Shown: piece by piece, positions 49,256-63,056 of the stretch
Layout: each line of letters begins with the position of its first letter
How positions within the stretch are numbered: the stretch's first letter is position 1
Assembly (NCBI GenBank): GCA_029207755.1
Contig: JARCOQ010000005.1
Coordinates: forward strand, 45,285,621 to 45,349,620
Length of the DNA stretch: 64,000 nt
Direction of reading: 5' to 3'
Origin: Chamaea fasciata
Lineage: Eukaryota; Chordata; Aves; Passeriformes; Sylviidae
Notes under the pieces: model-generated
Database searches by the model: none
Told to the model about the DNA's origin: nothing
The model's input: only the letters and a program-made list of their open reading frames with translations
Translations under genes and position numbers: made by a program

Positions 49256-51540
49256 TTGCTTTACAGCTCTCCGGAGTAGATATTTTTCATTCTGCATTTG
49301 AGGAAGCTGGTGATACTCGATGAAATATCTTTTGTCTCCTTTCTATCTTTGGGGGGTTTTTTGTTTTGTTTTGTTTTGTTTTTCTCTTCTATACCCTGGA
49401 AGAATCCCATCCTCATCTCCAGAGAGATGACTCAGTGTAAGTCTTGCTTGAAGTCACTCAAATAGCCAATACCTGCTACAGAGTGACAGTGTGATTGATA
49501 TCTTATCTGCAGAGTTTGCCTACCCCTTTCTAAGCAATTTCACTGAAAAAAACTCCCATATTATGCCAGAGGCCTTAGCTTCAACATCTGTGGCTCTATC
49601 TTCTCAAACAGGTATTTTTCAGACAGATGACCTACCATTTTCTCCAGACCTGAGAAGGCTGACAATACAAATCACTGCAAGATGATATCCCCTGAAAGAT
49701 ATAAAATGCTCTCACAATTCAGCAAGTATCTTAAAACAGCTAAGTAAATTCTCCCTTCCTGAAGCAAAGGACCATTATCGATAACTGTTCATCACTTCCT
49801 GGAACCCTTGCCAGGAGACCCAGAACACCTCACTTTCCTCTTGCAACCCACTCAAATGTTATGCAGAAATTTGAAGAGAGGCAATGAGACAACAAGCATC
49901 TTGAAAAAAAGACACCACCTCTATCTCCATACAGTTCCATGGAAATTAAGCAGTCTTGTGAGAAGAAAAACTCATTAAGAAGGGCCAAAATGCTACAACT
50001 CCAGATTTGCTTAGTGCCTGACATCTCTAAGCTAGCAGTCCTACCTTAAAAGTAGATGGCAAAACTGCAATGAGGAAAGACAGAGGTGATTCCTGCCGGG
50101 AGAAAGACAGGCATCATAGAAGTTGCTGTTTCCTCTTCTATACCACACGTCCTTGAGGGCATCTGTTTCTAGATTATTAAATTAATCTTCTGCCTGTGCC
50201 TCATTTCTGGTTTTTTTCACAAACATAAACTCCCTTGGTAGCTGTTCTGCTCAAGCAGGGAAAGTATCAGGCCTCAAAGGAAGGTTTTTGCTGTAAGAGA
50301 GAAATGGAAGTGAAGGCTGTGGAACTTGAAGGGGCAGATGCAGCCCTGCTCTAAATATGACTTAGAGCCATGAGTTAATGATGTAGCACTTGAGTGCATG
50401 GAGGTCTTGCTGACCATGCTAATTGGGGAAGCACAGGGAAGAGGAAGGAAACTCTATCAGCATCATGGTAAATGCCCAACTTGGATAACTCCTACAGGAG
50501 ACACAGGTCATGATTCTGACTTCACAGTTTTCAGAATTACACAGAACACTCATCTTTTCTTTGTGTCTTTATCTCAATAAACTCCTCATAGAAACACACA
50601 ATATGTTTTTAAAATTGACTGAAATGATGAAAAGGTTTTTCTGGGGTGAAGAAATCATTGTTCAGAATTGCTTACAATGAGGTTTAAACAAACAAACACA
50701 CCTGAAAATGCAGGCTCTGGAAAAGCTATTAAACATTCAAGGCACAGTTCTTCACCTTTAGTGAATCCTCCACTAGAGCAGCCCCTTTCTACTTCCATGG
50801 AACCCAGGTTTTATCTGTCTCATCTAATAAAGCTGATCGGAAATGTAACTAATATATTAGGTAAAATACACATTTCTTTGAGTTTTTACCTATTTTAATA
50901 AAACTTTTTCTTGTTAGAATCACATGTGTGATTTTACACTGGTGCTCTCAAGGAAAAAAAGACTCCTGCAACCTCTAGGGTAAGGTATGGAACAGTTTGC
51001 ACTGGTTTTGGGGTTAATTCAGAGAGCAGAAGTAAGTTATCTGAACCTTCTGATATGTGGTTTCCTGAGGCTCTGATAGGCAAACCAAGATCATTGAGAC
51101 AACCAGAAAGACCAAAGAAGAAGATGGTTAAAGACTATATAGGTTTAACTGGCATAACACACCCTGAGGACAGTCTTGCCTAGCAGCCTTTTGTGTGAGT
51201 TAGACAAGAAGAGAGGAATTTATATATCTGTGGAGCTGATGGAAAAAACCATGTTGTTCCAGAAAGGAAGAGATAGTGAAGTCTGGCTTCATATGGCTTT
51301 ACCTTTTTTTGACTGGGATTCTTTGTTGTCTAATAAGTGCCAGCTCCAGTTGACCCTAATCACATGATAAAGGCTTTTATACCTTATCATCATGTGGACT
51401 CATTGGTATCTGTGTCTTGTTGAGTTCAGTTCTTCCTCCTGATTGTGGCATTAACAGGGTCTTCTTCCTAAGAGCTTATTTTCACAGATTTTTCATGGAG
51501 TTTAAAGTAATGTTTATCTCTGCCCAACCTGTAGGTGTTT
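49256..51540. other. Intergenic, no gene recognised
   Basis: Contains a short (TTTTG)n tract near 49357-49383. Otherwise no feature recognised. Confidence 0.55.
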
Positions 51541-52287
51541 TGGAGCAATCCCAGACAAACCTGCAGATTGGGTGGAGAAATGATTGAGAGCAGCCCTGCA
51601 GAGAAAAACTTAGGGGTCATGGCTGCCAAAAAACTTAGCATGACTGGGCATTGGGAGCTTGCAGCCCAGAAAGCCAGTGGAATCCTGGACTGCCTCAAAA
51701 GGAGCATGGCCAGCAGGTCAAGGAAGGTGATTCTGACCCTCAGCTCCATTCTTGTGAGACCCCACCTGGAGTGCTGCACACAGCTCTGTGCCTCCAGCAT
51801 AAGAAGGACATGAATTGTTGGAGAAAGCCCAGAGGAAGGAACGAAGATGATAAGAGGACCAGAATACCTACCCTGCTAAGGGAGGCTGCGAAAGTTTGGG
51901 CTGTGCAGTCTGGAGAAGAGAAGACTGAGTGGAGACCTCATAGCAACCTTTCAGTAGCTGAAGGGGGCCTTTGGGAAAGCTGGCAAGGGAATCTTTGTCA
52001 GGAGTTTAGTGACAGGACAAGGGGAAATGGTTTCAAACTGAGAGTAGCTTTAGATTACATGTTAGGAAAAAAATCTTTACTAAGAATTTACTGTGAGGGC
52101 AGTAAGGCACTGGCACAGTTTGCCCAGAGAAGCTGTGGATGCCTCACCCCTGGAAGTGTTCAAGGCCAGATTGAATGGGGCTTTGAGCAACCTGGTCTAA
52201 TGGGAGGTGTCCCTGCCCTTGGCAGAGGGTTGGAACTACATGATCTTTCGGTCCCTTCCAACCCAAACCATTCCATGATTCTGTGAA
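51541..52287 (+). mobile_element. CR1 LINE, 5'-truncated 3' end
   Basis: Non-LTR retrotransposon remnant of the main avian LINE family. The frame at 51535-51813 retains the end of the ORF2 reverse transcriptase (LGVMAAKKL, LAAQKASGILDCLKRSMASRS, broken here: SRKVILTLSSILVRPHLECC). It then runs through frameshifts to ERTRGNGFK-like and LEVFKA-like pieces. The 3' UTR ends with CCAACCCAAACCATTCCATG and ATTCTGTGA. Decayed by indels, hence not active. Confidence 0.93.
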
Positions 52288-55200
52288 TCTAATGTTGGTC
52301 AGTTTGGCTGAAATGGAAAGCCTGGGTTACCTGCTAGCAGGGAGAACTGGCGGACGCCATGCAAACTCACCAAAGTGCACAAATCAATCACACAGACATT
52401 GTTCTCTAACTTGCACGCAGACAGTGTGTGTTCAGAGAAGTCTCATTTTCTTAAAAAATGGGTTTAAGTTATTTCACTCTCTTTGGGATTGGGAAGCCAG
52501 TATTTATTTCTGAAATATTAACAGGGCTCTGAAATTGTTTGTAATTAGCCCAATGAAAACTCAGAGTAACACCACTGATTTCAGTAGTGTTCTGTTAATT
52601 TAGACATGAGGGTGCCTGAGCAGAACAGGAGTTGGAATCAAATCCATTAACCACAGAAGCAGAATGCTCTAACACAATCATAAATATTTGCCACATGCAA
52701 AACTATACTGCCCACTGCTAACTATGATCTTGTGATTTGATTAAAAAAACACCCACCCACTTGTTTGCAGTGTCATTGTATCAGTTTTAAACACAAGGGT
52801 TTTTTAGGGACCATTCCTTGCCACATATTATCCTTGTGCTAAATTGCTTATAATTAAAGACATAATTTTTATAGAAGTAAAGACCAGGCAAGAACATTAT
52901 CATATAAATAGGTATGATAAATAAAATAAAATAAAGGTTAAATTGATGTATACTTCTTAATCATTTGGTAATCATTGAGGACACAAACATGAAATAATGA
53001 TTTTGCTGGTTACATTATTATTATTTTGCTCTTCATGCTAGTCATTTCCTGCAAGTCAAAACATTTCCCTTTTTCTGTTTGTTTTTTCTATTTAGCACAA
53101 AAAGAAAGACAACCACCCCAATAAAATATATACATTTTCAGAAAAGGTGGAGGGAAAATAAAAGACTGATGATTATAGGGAACTTAACTCAGCAGATCTT
53201 ATCCATGCAGAGGTAGGAGTTTTGTTCTATATTATTTTAAAAGTAAATTGTAAATTATCTACTTACTGTTTGCTATGTATTTCAACACATTGCCTGAAAC
53301 CTACACATATTTTTTTAAAGATTATGCCTTTTTACATTGTTTTTAGCTTGTCAGCCCCATGGAATTTTTATTATTTAACATACATCAACTTCAGTTAAAA
53401 TGTTTGTTTTCTGATCTTCCCTGTCTACCAGACAATGGAATAGTTCTCTTCCATCATACCCAGCATCATGCCTTATTGCTATGGATAGGAAAGAACTGCT
53501 GAATGATCCAAATGAGAAACATAAATATATACATCTGCATTTATATGTGTTATAAAACAGGCTTCCAACATACAGAGGAACAGTACAATGGTTAAAGCCT
53601 ACGCTGACTGCTCAGGGACATCATCCATTAGCATTGCCTACACTTTTTTACACATCCTTTTCCTTTATTTTATTTTAAGTATTTACCTTTAAGAATGAAT
53701 TAAAACTGGAACTCAGATAAAGGCCTTTACTAATTTAATTATTTATTACTGGGAGTTAGGAAATTCCCCTACAATTCCCACAAGGATGCAGACAGAGTCT
53801 GGACAGGCAGACAGAGTCTGGACAGACAGACAAGTGAAAAGTGGGAGCTCATGAATATTGCTGCAGTGTCAGACAGGTAAAGCACTCCCCCCTTCCTGTT
53901 AATTCAGTCGAAACAATGAAGAGAAAAACCCAACCCACCCTTGTCTTGTTTGGCTTAGACATGAACCCTTGATAAGACTCTGGAAAACAAGAAACTTTGT
54001 AATAGATTTTAGCAACCTCTGGCTGACAAATTCATATGTCATAAAAATGTAAAAACAGCAGTGCATTTCTGCCACTCAGCTTGATTTGTTGCAGATTACA
54101 AAAAATTACTGAGATAAAGAATAATATAACATTTTTACTTGAATATTACATACTTTACATTTCTCTACAGAAAGGATATCCCAGCAGGAAGGAGAAAGGT
54201 GGAGCACAATCCCTGTAGCATTTCTTATTCTGCATTGTACAAAACTTTGTAGGGACACAGGAAGAGGATACGGAAGTTTCTACAGGAAAACAGAGAAAAG
54301 TTCAAACATAAACAGCATCCAAAAAATTTACCAACACTTTATAACATTTCCTTTTTTTTTTTAAACGTTTAAGGACAGTTACATTACAGCATAGTTTACT
54401 ACACATTTCTATGTGTAAGTATTTTTACAATTTGTCTTGCAATAATGTCTCAAAGCAATTTTTAACATGAATTGTGAAAGCCTTATAAGGGTAATGTGTG
54501 CAATAATATATTTGGGATACCATAGTTCTTTTAACAGAATGAGCAAGTGTCAGACTAATAAGTTTATGCTACAATCTATGCAGAACATTGAAGAAACTTG
54601 GTATTTAACCAAAGTCCCCCTGAAGACCGCTTCCTCAATGGACCTCTGACTGGCATCTGCCACAGTCAAAAGCAACTTAAGGTAAATTCAACACCTCTTC
54701 CAGAAGGAAGGAAGATCTTGCTTCAGCAAAGCTTAAGAGCATGCTTAAATCTAGTGTTGCAGGCAGCTGAAATATGTTTGAGAAGGTTTAGCCAGAGACC
54801 TGTCCCATCACCTGGAGTAGCCCTGGTGGGGTGGTGCCAGTGGTGGGATACATCCATGTTAGCTGTTCCCATAGGCTTGTATGTAAAGGAAATGTCCCAG
54901 TCTGACCATCCAGGAGCCACCCTGGCAGTCACACTTGTACCACCTGAGCTGAGACTGAAGCCCCTTCCCCGCCACACCCTCCACATGCACACCAGCTCGA
55001 CCCCAGGTTTCCTTTAGCAGAGTCTCGGACGATCCTTAAAATATCTTGGTGCAATAACTAATTAACAAAACACCAACTCGAGCTGGCGTCTCTGAGGAGG
55101 GACCCTGAGAAAAGGAGCCTCTTTGCTTTTATCCCCTCACAGCCAAAGCACAGGGAAGTCTGAGGGTCGTGGCTCCTGCCATATCCCGGAGCATCTGGTC

Positions 55201-58200
55201 CCCCCGGCCGGCCGGCAGCACAGGCCCCTGGGCCCTTTGTTGTGCACTGCCAGCCCCTTGCCTGGGGCTCCAGCTACCCAGAGCTCAACCCACAGCTCGA
55301 ACTGCAGCTGCACTCTGAGCAACCTGCACTAAATGCATTCCTCAACATGTTGTTACTTGAATACATCTTGTGTTAAGCAAAACAGAGCACATGGTTAGCT
55401 CCTAAGAATTGTTTAGTAAGTCTGGACTTGGCTTGTGTTTATGGCCTTTTGCTAAGTCTGGCTATGAAGGAGCCCATGGTTTGCATCAAAAGAGCTTTCC
55501 ATATAAATGTGGCATGTTTTGACAGCACCCAGTCAGGAGCACACAACAAGAGCCAAGGCAATATTCATACAGCTGTAGATTTGGCTGCACATCCTCAATT
55601 CTCTTAGAACTGCAACTACCAAGAAGCATGTGATGATAGGGCATCAGCTGGGATAATGGGCATCAGCTTTTCAGTGTCTGTATTTCAGGTAGAGGTAGGA
55701 GAGTAGTCACGTTCTATTACACAGCAAGCAAGTATATGAAAGATGTATAAACTGGGAATTCTTTTGAGGAACAAGATCAAGTTTGCATTGCAAGCCTGCA
55801 TTGCTTGAGTTTTTAGAAGGATCAAAATGCTGTCACTCTTAAATTACTTAGATGTGAGTTCATCTACACTGAAAACTTGTCATACTTGTAGTTAAAATGT
55901 GTAGCAAATAAAATATCCTCCTTAGCAGCTGAAAAGTGATTCCACATTTCAGCTGTACAGAAGGCAGAACATGAATCAAAGATACACCTATGTCTTCTAA
56001 CCCATAGCACATACTTAGGGTGGCTAGAGAAGTTCCCCAGGATCCCTGCATGGTTAGCAGGGAGAAGCAGGCATCTCCAGAACATTCATACCAGGGTCCT
56101 AACTTAGATGCCTTGAATTATTTTCCAAAATCTTTCTCCGTTACTATTCAAGAAAAAGGACTGCACATGAACATGCAAAACAAAGGTATTAAGACACATT
56201 AATTTTTAAACTCTTTTTATGTAACGTGACTTAGAAAAAGGATTTTCTAGCAAGCAGAATGGAGCTACAATTATGCTAATAGCCATCATTTCCCATAAGA
56301 AACACATAATCTAGGTACTTTATGGTCTGCACCAATGACTGGTTAAAGGGTTAGTTTTGACTTCTAAAAACCAAACATTTTGAAGACTTTGCTTTTCCAA
56401 ACTGTCTTTTATATGAGGTTTATAATTATGGCTATGGAGTATGAGAACAGGAAGTGCTTTAAGAAAACATCAGTTATTTTATTAGAAAATGCACATCACC
56501 AAGAACATGCATAATTAACTTTGTAACTATAAAATAAAAAAATACATTAATTGGAACATTATAATAAAATACACAATAATTAGAAGAGAAAAAAAAGTTG
56601 TAATTTTCACCGATCTGAAAATTTTTAAGCAGAACTGTGTCCCAAAGTGTGTGTCATACTGGGAAACAAAAACTAGATCACATGTTGAAGGTAAAATATG
56701 TTCAATTCCATTCATCATTTAAAAATTTTACTGTTACTGTGGGCTGAACAGAAGTGGCAGTGAGTTGTGCTCCATTTGACCAAAAGCATTTGAGAACAGT
56801 AAAAGCAGTTTAATTATTTTCAGATGCTATGGTGATATTTGTCAGTAGAATTACCTTGGATCAGTTACATTTAGAGATTAGATTAGGATAAAATAGACAG
56901 ATGGGAAATGGGGAGGCAGGGTGAAAAAGACCAATAAAATGCAACTAAATTTCTAGCTCAGACCTGTAATTAATTAGCCTGGAAAAGAAATGGCTGTAGA
57001 ACAGATTGAAAGATTAAAGAGAAGCCTGAAATAGTTAATCTTTGCAGTTAGATTAGACTTCATAGCTAGTTAGAGATTCATGGAATCCTCTTTCCCTGTT
57101 TCCATGGGTTGCTCATTAGATGCTCTAGGCTCCTTCAGTACACAGTGACACCACATTCCTTTAATGACAAAAAAAAATCATAGGCAATTACACAGCACAT
57201 AGGATGTAATTCTTTATAAATCTTTCACTAAGAAGGCAAACCTAATGAAATTGCACATGCAATGATGCTTTTACTTGAAACATGTTGGGTCATGTGCTTT
57301 CTTCCACAGCACACAGGGAAAGCAAAACATTCAGGAAGGCAAAATGTGCCACAGGAAGGGGAGTGTAAAAGCAGTCATTTCCCTCAAACACTCCATCCTG
57401 ATCAAGCACCACAGCCTTCCGGGGGTGGATAGGGGAGAAGAGGAAAACCCTGAGGTCTCTAAAACATCACTATCTTAAGACTGAAGGCAGATTTCTAACT
57501 GCAACCCAACAACAAATCTCATTCACAGACAGTCACGAGGGACTAGAACATGCCCCCTAAGGGAAAAAGAAGTCTCTGGGAAGACAGAAGAGGCTCCTGC
57601 TTCCTTGCCAAAGTCCTACCATCTGTACAGTATACTTGTTTCACGGTGTGAAGAAGCACTTAGCCCTTCTCTTGCCTCTGACAGGAAATATTTTAAGTTA
57701 AAACTTACAGGATTTCTTTGTTTCAGAAAATGCGGCATGAAGTTTTGAAGCTTTTGATGGCAGCATGCAATTTTTTTCCCACTAATCTGAACCAACTTCG
57801 AACAAGAGGTCTCTCAAGAACAAACATAGTTCTGTTGATGTCTGCCATCACCTCTTCTAAAGTTCACAGTTTTACTCCAGATAGCTCAGCAAAAAACCCA
57901 GGAAGAAATGCTTGTGGGAAACACTGTGCAACCTGGTCCCTTGAGTTTCCATGGATTTAGAGTCGGTGTTACATGCTGGAGCTAGGGTATTGCACACAGC
58001 GCTTGTCTTGCCAGTGAAGTTGCCTGTGAGTTGAGATAAAACTAAGGACCTGACCACTTTGTGAGCAGTATGGATCCCCCAGGGCTTTCTGCAATAATGA
58101 AGTTGTTGGCTCTAAAGCCTGTGCTCGTTCAGTTACAGGAGAGTGTGAAAGAGAAAAGCCAAACCTCCTAGAGCAAGATACATCAGTATTGATGCAATAT

Positions 58201-61069
58201 TTGCAAGACATTTAAATAATACATTGTGAAGTGCAACCAAGAATCTTACATGAATTAGACTGTCATTTCAGCTCAGGTAATTAATGGGTAATTTCTATTT
58301 ACCCAGTTTCCAAAATTCCCTGGAAATCCTCCTGTAGCTGGTCAGGTGGTTATTCAAGTTAGAATTGCTAGAAAATAAAAGAGAAGAATGGTTTGGAGTG
58401 TTTCTCCCACATAACTATTGTGTTCGTTGTCCTAAAGGCAGATACAAATTTGAAGCCTCTTTACTGCAGAGCCTGTAATCTAGAAAGAAAGAAAAAATTA
58501 TTAGAGAAGATGAAACAATGTATACATTCATTAAATATATTAGCACTTAAAATATTAAATGAAACAACAATTATTTCCAACTCCTTTCAACTTTGTTCTT
58601 GATAATTACATGCAATTATAAGCATCTATGCACACTTAAGGAAAATTGTATACCACAAAGTGACATTACAATTATATAATTTAATTTAACAATTTAATTA
58701 CGGAGGGACTCAAGGCTCAGAGTGAAATTACACTAAAACCTAGACTAACCCATTTATGAGTCTCAGCCTGAAGAGCTTTAAACAGAGATCTAGAGGACAC
58801 ACAAATCTACCTTTACTTTTTTGTTTCCTTCTCTTAGATTGTTTAATTACAGCAGCACATGAGATTTATGCACAGTTTAAAAATGCAGGAGAAACAATCT
58901 GAAAAGACAGACGAAGCCTGGTTTCTTAATTGATGTAATCTAATAAAATGAGGCAGAATTATAGTCACTATTCTTAGGAATGCTTTGGGGCTATTTTTTT
59001 TCAGCAGGAACGGTTTATAAATACAGGCTCTTTTACAAATCACAGTGTCTCTAGGTAAACAGAGACATCCTGGGTGCATATGTTTCTGCAAGGATTGCCT
59101 GAACCCATCAGATTAGGACTTTCAGAGCAGTAACCTGCCTTACTGGTCGAAGGGGAGCTGTCTCAGTTAAACTTAGTCCTTTACGAGTACAACAGCTGTT
59201 GTCTGGACCAACTCTGAGCGAGGAACTACAATTTCCAAAGCTAAACCCTCAGATCTTCGTAGCTTGAGGACAGAGATAAGGCTTCACAGTTAACAGTTGT
59301 AATGATACCATGTGCTGATGAATGGATGTGAAATGATACACAGAAGCTGACTAGTGACTCTGCTAAAACTATAACCAGCATTTTAATAACTATGTCAACC
59401 AACAGGTTTTCTGAAAAACAGAAGAAAGCTCCTACACAACACAAACATGAAGTTTTCCTCAGTCATCATCTTATATTTTTGATTCAGATAATCCTTTAGG
59501 TTAACTCTAAGTGTAGATGAATAGAGCCAGGCAGGTACTGCAGAGGAGAGTTTCAGCAATCATTCTGTAAAGCACAGTGTTTTTATCAAGACATAGATGT
59601 AGTTTCCAGAAGTACTTTCCCTATGACATCCATAGTGCTGTGATCAGTAGCCCTGGCCAAAAGCTCCCATTTTCTTCCACTTCCTGCAGAGATTTCTGAA
59701 TTGCTTGTGTTCCAACACATCCTGGTGTCTTCATTCTCTCAAACGAGTTCTGCACTTTTTACTCCAGCTTTTGTACGGTAATTATGAAGTACCCTCATCC
59801 CGTAGTCATCTGACCTCCAGTGTGGCAGCCTTATTTAGGTTGCTACCTCAATAGTCAAAAAAAGGACTGGTGTTGCAAAAAAAAACATTAAAAAGTTGGT
59901 GCTGTAAACAGGTACAGCATAGGGAATTGAAGAAAAAAAATGAAAGTTTAAACATTTTTTAGAGACATAGTGTTATTTGTAGAAGAAAAGAGCTTGTACT
60001 GGTTTTGAGAGTTTGTTCTCTCAGATCTCCACACCAACAGCTGGTCAGGGCAACTGTGGTCTATCTGCTTCACCTCTTGGTCAGAAAGACAATAAAAGAT
60101 AAATATAAAAGATGAGTGCTGATACCCCCAGCTGTCAGTCCAGAGTTTCATTCTGATACCATAAAAACTTCTCTGACTGCCCTGTTTGCAAAACTGGGTC
60201 TTCTGCTGTAGCTCCCAAATAAAGATTTATTCCTTCATCCTCATGACTTAAACTAGTGCTTACAGCAAGGAATTTATCCACTGCACATTTAATCTAGGAA
60301 ATATATTATCTGAAATTAAGCATTTTAATGCTTCTTTATTTGGAAAACACAAAATGAGGATTTATCAGCCCTCATATCTCTATTCTGAAATTCAGAATGA
60401 CTTCTAAAAAGGAATGATTTAAGAAAAATAACGAAGTTCCATTATTTGGTGTGCTGGTACCAAGTTATTCTTGCTCCCCTATGGCATGTTAGAGGACAAG
60501 AAGGAAGAAACCTGATGGACTTCCTCAAGAGACTAAATATGATCCTATACCTCTGTTCAGATGCTATTGACTGATGCTTAATGGCCGACTGTGACAATCT
60601 CTTTAACTCCATCAAAATACACTTTTGTTCTCAATGAGATTGTAAGCAACAACCAATAGAGTGATAAAAAAATAATCATGACTTCTATGCCAGTGCTCAT
60701 CAAAAACATTCTGAACAGCAGTTATAGCGCTGGAATGAGAAATCTCATTACTATTAAAAGAAATATCAGTATTGGTTTGGAAGAATTATGCCTTGAACAT
60801 CACTGATGTTCTAGGCAGACAGAAGATAATGTCACTCACTCTGAAAGTTTCTAAATAAAGTTAGAAATGCTGGTACACGGGACATGAGAAAGACAAAACT
60901 TATGTAAACTCCCAATACTGGAAATGTGTCCCTTTTAATAAATCCAAAACATCAGTTTACATCTGAGGTCTACAGCTTGAAGGCCAAAACCTAAATCTCA
61001 ATCAGCTAACTACCACTGGTCTGACTCTTGAGATACGATGTGGAGCTGCAAGACCCAGCTTGCATTTGA
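52288..61069. other. Intergenic, no gene recognised
   Basis: About 8.8 kb, AT-rich at 52.7-54.4 kb and 56.2-58.7 kb. Holds a 19-bp unit repeated twice (GCAGACAGAGTCTGGACAG, 53788-53825) and a GC-rich patch at 55.08-55.33 kb. No coding exon recognised. Confidence 0.55.
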
Positions 61070-61363
61070 TGATTTGCAATGGGAAAAGGGGTAATAATTT
61101 TAAACTAATAGAGGATAGGTTCAGCCTGGATATAAGGAAGATTTTTTTTACAACGACAGTGGTAAAGCACTGCCACAGGTTGTTCAGAGACGTGGTGGTG
61201 CTCCATTTGTGGAAAGAATTCAAGGTCAGGTTGGAGCAGTAGCTCTGAATGACCTGATCAAGTTGATGATGTCCCTGCTCATTGCAAGGGAATTGGACAG
61301 GATGACCTTTAAAGGTCCCTTACAAACCAAATCAAACCATTAGTCCAGGATTCTATGATTTGA
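61070..61363 (+). mobile_element. CR1 LINE, short 3' fragment
   Basis: Contains the terminal ORF2 piece (FKLIEDRFSLDIRKIFFTT, then VVKHCHRLFRDVVV) and the CR1 3' UTR with GAATTGGACAGGATGACCTT, ending in GGATTCTATGATTTGATT. About 290 bp, diverged. Same orientation as the copy at 51.5 kb. Confidence 0.9.
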
Positions 61364-61988
61364 TTTTTAACATGTTATTTCCCTCTATTTAAGTTGTTGA
61401 ACTGTGTTGCACCGCTTTTGCACTTCGTTATCCCGGCGAGGTTCAGCTTGGGAAGGTGGCCAGCGAGCGTCCAGCGAGCTACTGTATCCCACCAGCCCCT
61501 CAGCCCAGCCACAGGTGCCACACGCTCCCCTCCACGGTGACCTCAGCCCCAGCATGGTGGGACAAAGGCGGCCGTCTCTCCAGGGGCCAAAGGCCGTCAC
61601 CATCCTCCGGGATGGCGAAGCACCGCTCCTAAGGGGTTCATAAGCATCCCTCCGGTGTCCCCCGGGGAAACGCGGGTACATTTCGGCCCGGACAGCTGGG
61701 GCTGCCGGCGGGAAGCTCCTCCCTGGGGGTGTAGCACAGGAAGGGGTGGCGGTCGGGGGAGTCGCGGAGCTCCCTGCGAGGCGGCTGAGTCCCTGCTGCC
61801 CGCTGTACTATGCGTGTGTCTTGTGTTACAGCCATGCTGCACATCGGCGGCCAGAGCGAGGGGCGCGGGGAGGAAAAGGCTGTTTACACAGACTGCAAAC
61901 CGCCCGGGGAATAGTGCGGGAGAGGAAGTGAGCCGGGCCGCTGTCTGACTGCCCCGGCTTCCTGCTCGCTCCCTCTCACGGGCAGGCG

Positions 61989-61990
<2 letters not shown>

Positions 61991-62020
<30 letters not shown>
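61991..62020. repeat. (CA)15 microsatellite
   Basis: Fifteen perfect CA units inside the CpG island. Confidence 0.95.
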
Positions 62021-62022
<2 letters not shown>

Positions 62023-62033
62023 GGCCCAAGGGG

Positions 62034-62056
62034 AAAAAAAAAAAAAAAAAAAAAAA
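62034..62056. repeat. A23 homopolymer
   Basis: Twenty-three A shortly after the CA repeat and about 70 bp before the strong-context ATG at 62125. Confidence 0.9.
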
Positions 62057-63014
62057 GGAAAAAGGGAAAACAAAATCAGGATCTCATTACTAGAGCAACA
62101 GAGAGCCCGCAGAAGACTGTCAGCATGGAGAACCAGGGAATTTTACTCAGCTCCCTCTAGACTACCAGGAGAGAGCGGAAAAGTCCCTCAGCCGCTGGGT
62201 AGGTACAAGTGTTGCTGCGCCCGTCCCGGCTCCCGCAAAGTTTCGGGGGGCTGCGGGCAGAAGAAGGGGAGGCCGGCGGCTGCTGCGGAGCCGCGCTCCG
62301 CTCGCCGGTGGGCTGGCAGCGGGGACAGCCCGCGGGAGGGAGGTGAGGCTGCCGGGCACCGCGGGGAGGGGGCTCGGAGCCCCGCACGGGGCCGGGGAGC
62401 CCAGGGGTCCTGCCCCGGGGTCGGGCCCGGGCAGCGCGGCGGTAGCCAGGCAGGGGGCGGCGGTCGGGGGGCGGGATGCCCGAGGAGGCTCCCGCCGCCG
62501 CAGGGGCCCCGCGCCCCGGGGGAGGGTTTCCCCGGGGACCCCGCCGCCCCCCGGGAGCTGCTGGTGCAGGTGAGGGGACGGACCGCGTGTGTGTGTGTGA
62601 GGGGGGATGCGGGAGAAGGAGCCGGGCCGTGAGGAGGGGCAGGGCCGCGAAGGAGGCGCCGGGGGTCGCGGGGAACCGCGGGACCCCGCGCCGCCCGCCG
62701 CCCCTCGGCGCTGCCGGGGCGTATGGCGTGCCCCTCCCCGGCGGAGGCGGCCGGCGGTGCCGCGGGGCTGCCCCCTCCCTGCGGCATCCCGGTTACGGCG
62801 CTCGGCGCGGCGGGGGCCGCTCGGTGCCTGTCAGGGCGGCGGGGGCGCCGCGGGGTCCCCGGCGGGCGCTGCGAGGCCGAGCGGGGCCGGGGAGGGCGCG
62901 GGGGAAGGGAGGGGAAGGCTCCTGCAGAAACTGAAGAAGGGGCTTTAAAAAAGAAAAAAAAAAAGTGTCGGGAGAGTTTCTGGCTTGTCTGGAAACAGCA
63001 AGACTAATTGCCAT

Positions 63015-63026
63015 GCGCTTCCGGTT
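63015..63026 (-). promoter_or_regulatory. Candidate ETS-factor site
   Basis: GCGCTTCCGGTT on plus, i.e. AACCGGAAGCGC on minus, a good match to the ACCGGAAG core of ELK-type ETS sites. Lies just downstream of the CpG island. Confidence 0.4.
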
Positions 63027-63056
63027 TGAAACTGGCAGCAGACAACATCTTGAAAA

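Larger units (their letters stand above)
61400..62960. promoter_or_regulatory. CpG island, presumed ELK3 promoter and first exon
   Basis: About 1.5 kb of CpG-dense DNA, densest at 62.2-62.95 kb. It is interrupted by a (CA)15 and A23 block, and by a non-CpG segment at 62080-62170. Several good splice donors on the plus strand could end a non-coding first exon: GGGAG|GTGAGG near 62340 and GTGCAG|GTGAGG at 62567-62574. In vertebrates ELK3, with a non-coding first exon, follows LTA4H on the opposite strand. No ELK3 coding sequence is present, so the name rests on gene order only. The long frames in the island come from its base composition. Confidence 0.55.

Noticed and set aside
48881..49297. 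138-codon minus-strand frame of Arg-Gly-Glu-Glu repeats
   Set aside because: It is only the translation of the CCTCT array; all frames of a pentamer repeat without stop codons stay open.
51651..52286. 211-codon frame in the CR1 copy as an intact gene
   Set aside because: It passes through several reading frames of the CR1 ORF2 end and its 3' UTR, so it is a decayed LINE and not a gene.
62188..62934. Long open frames on both strands of the right-hand CpG island
   Set aside because: Several frames are open at once on both strands, the mark of GC-rich composition and not of coding.
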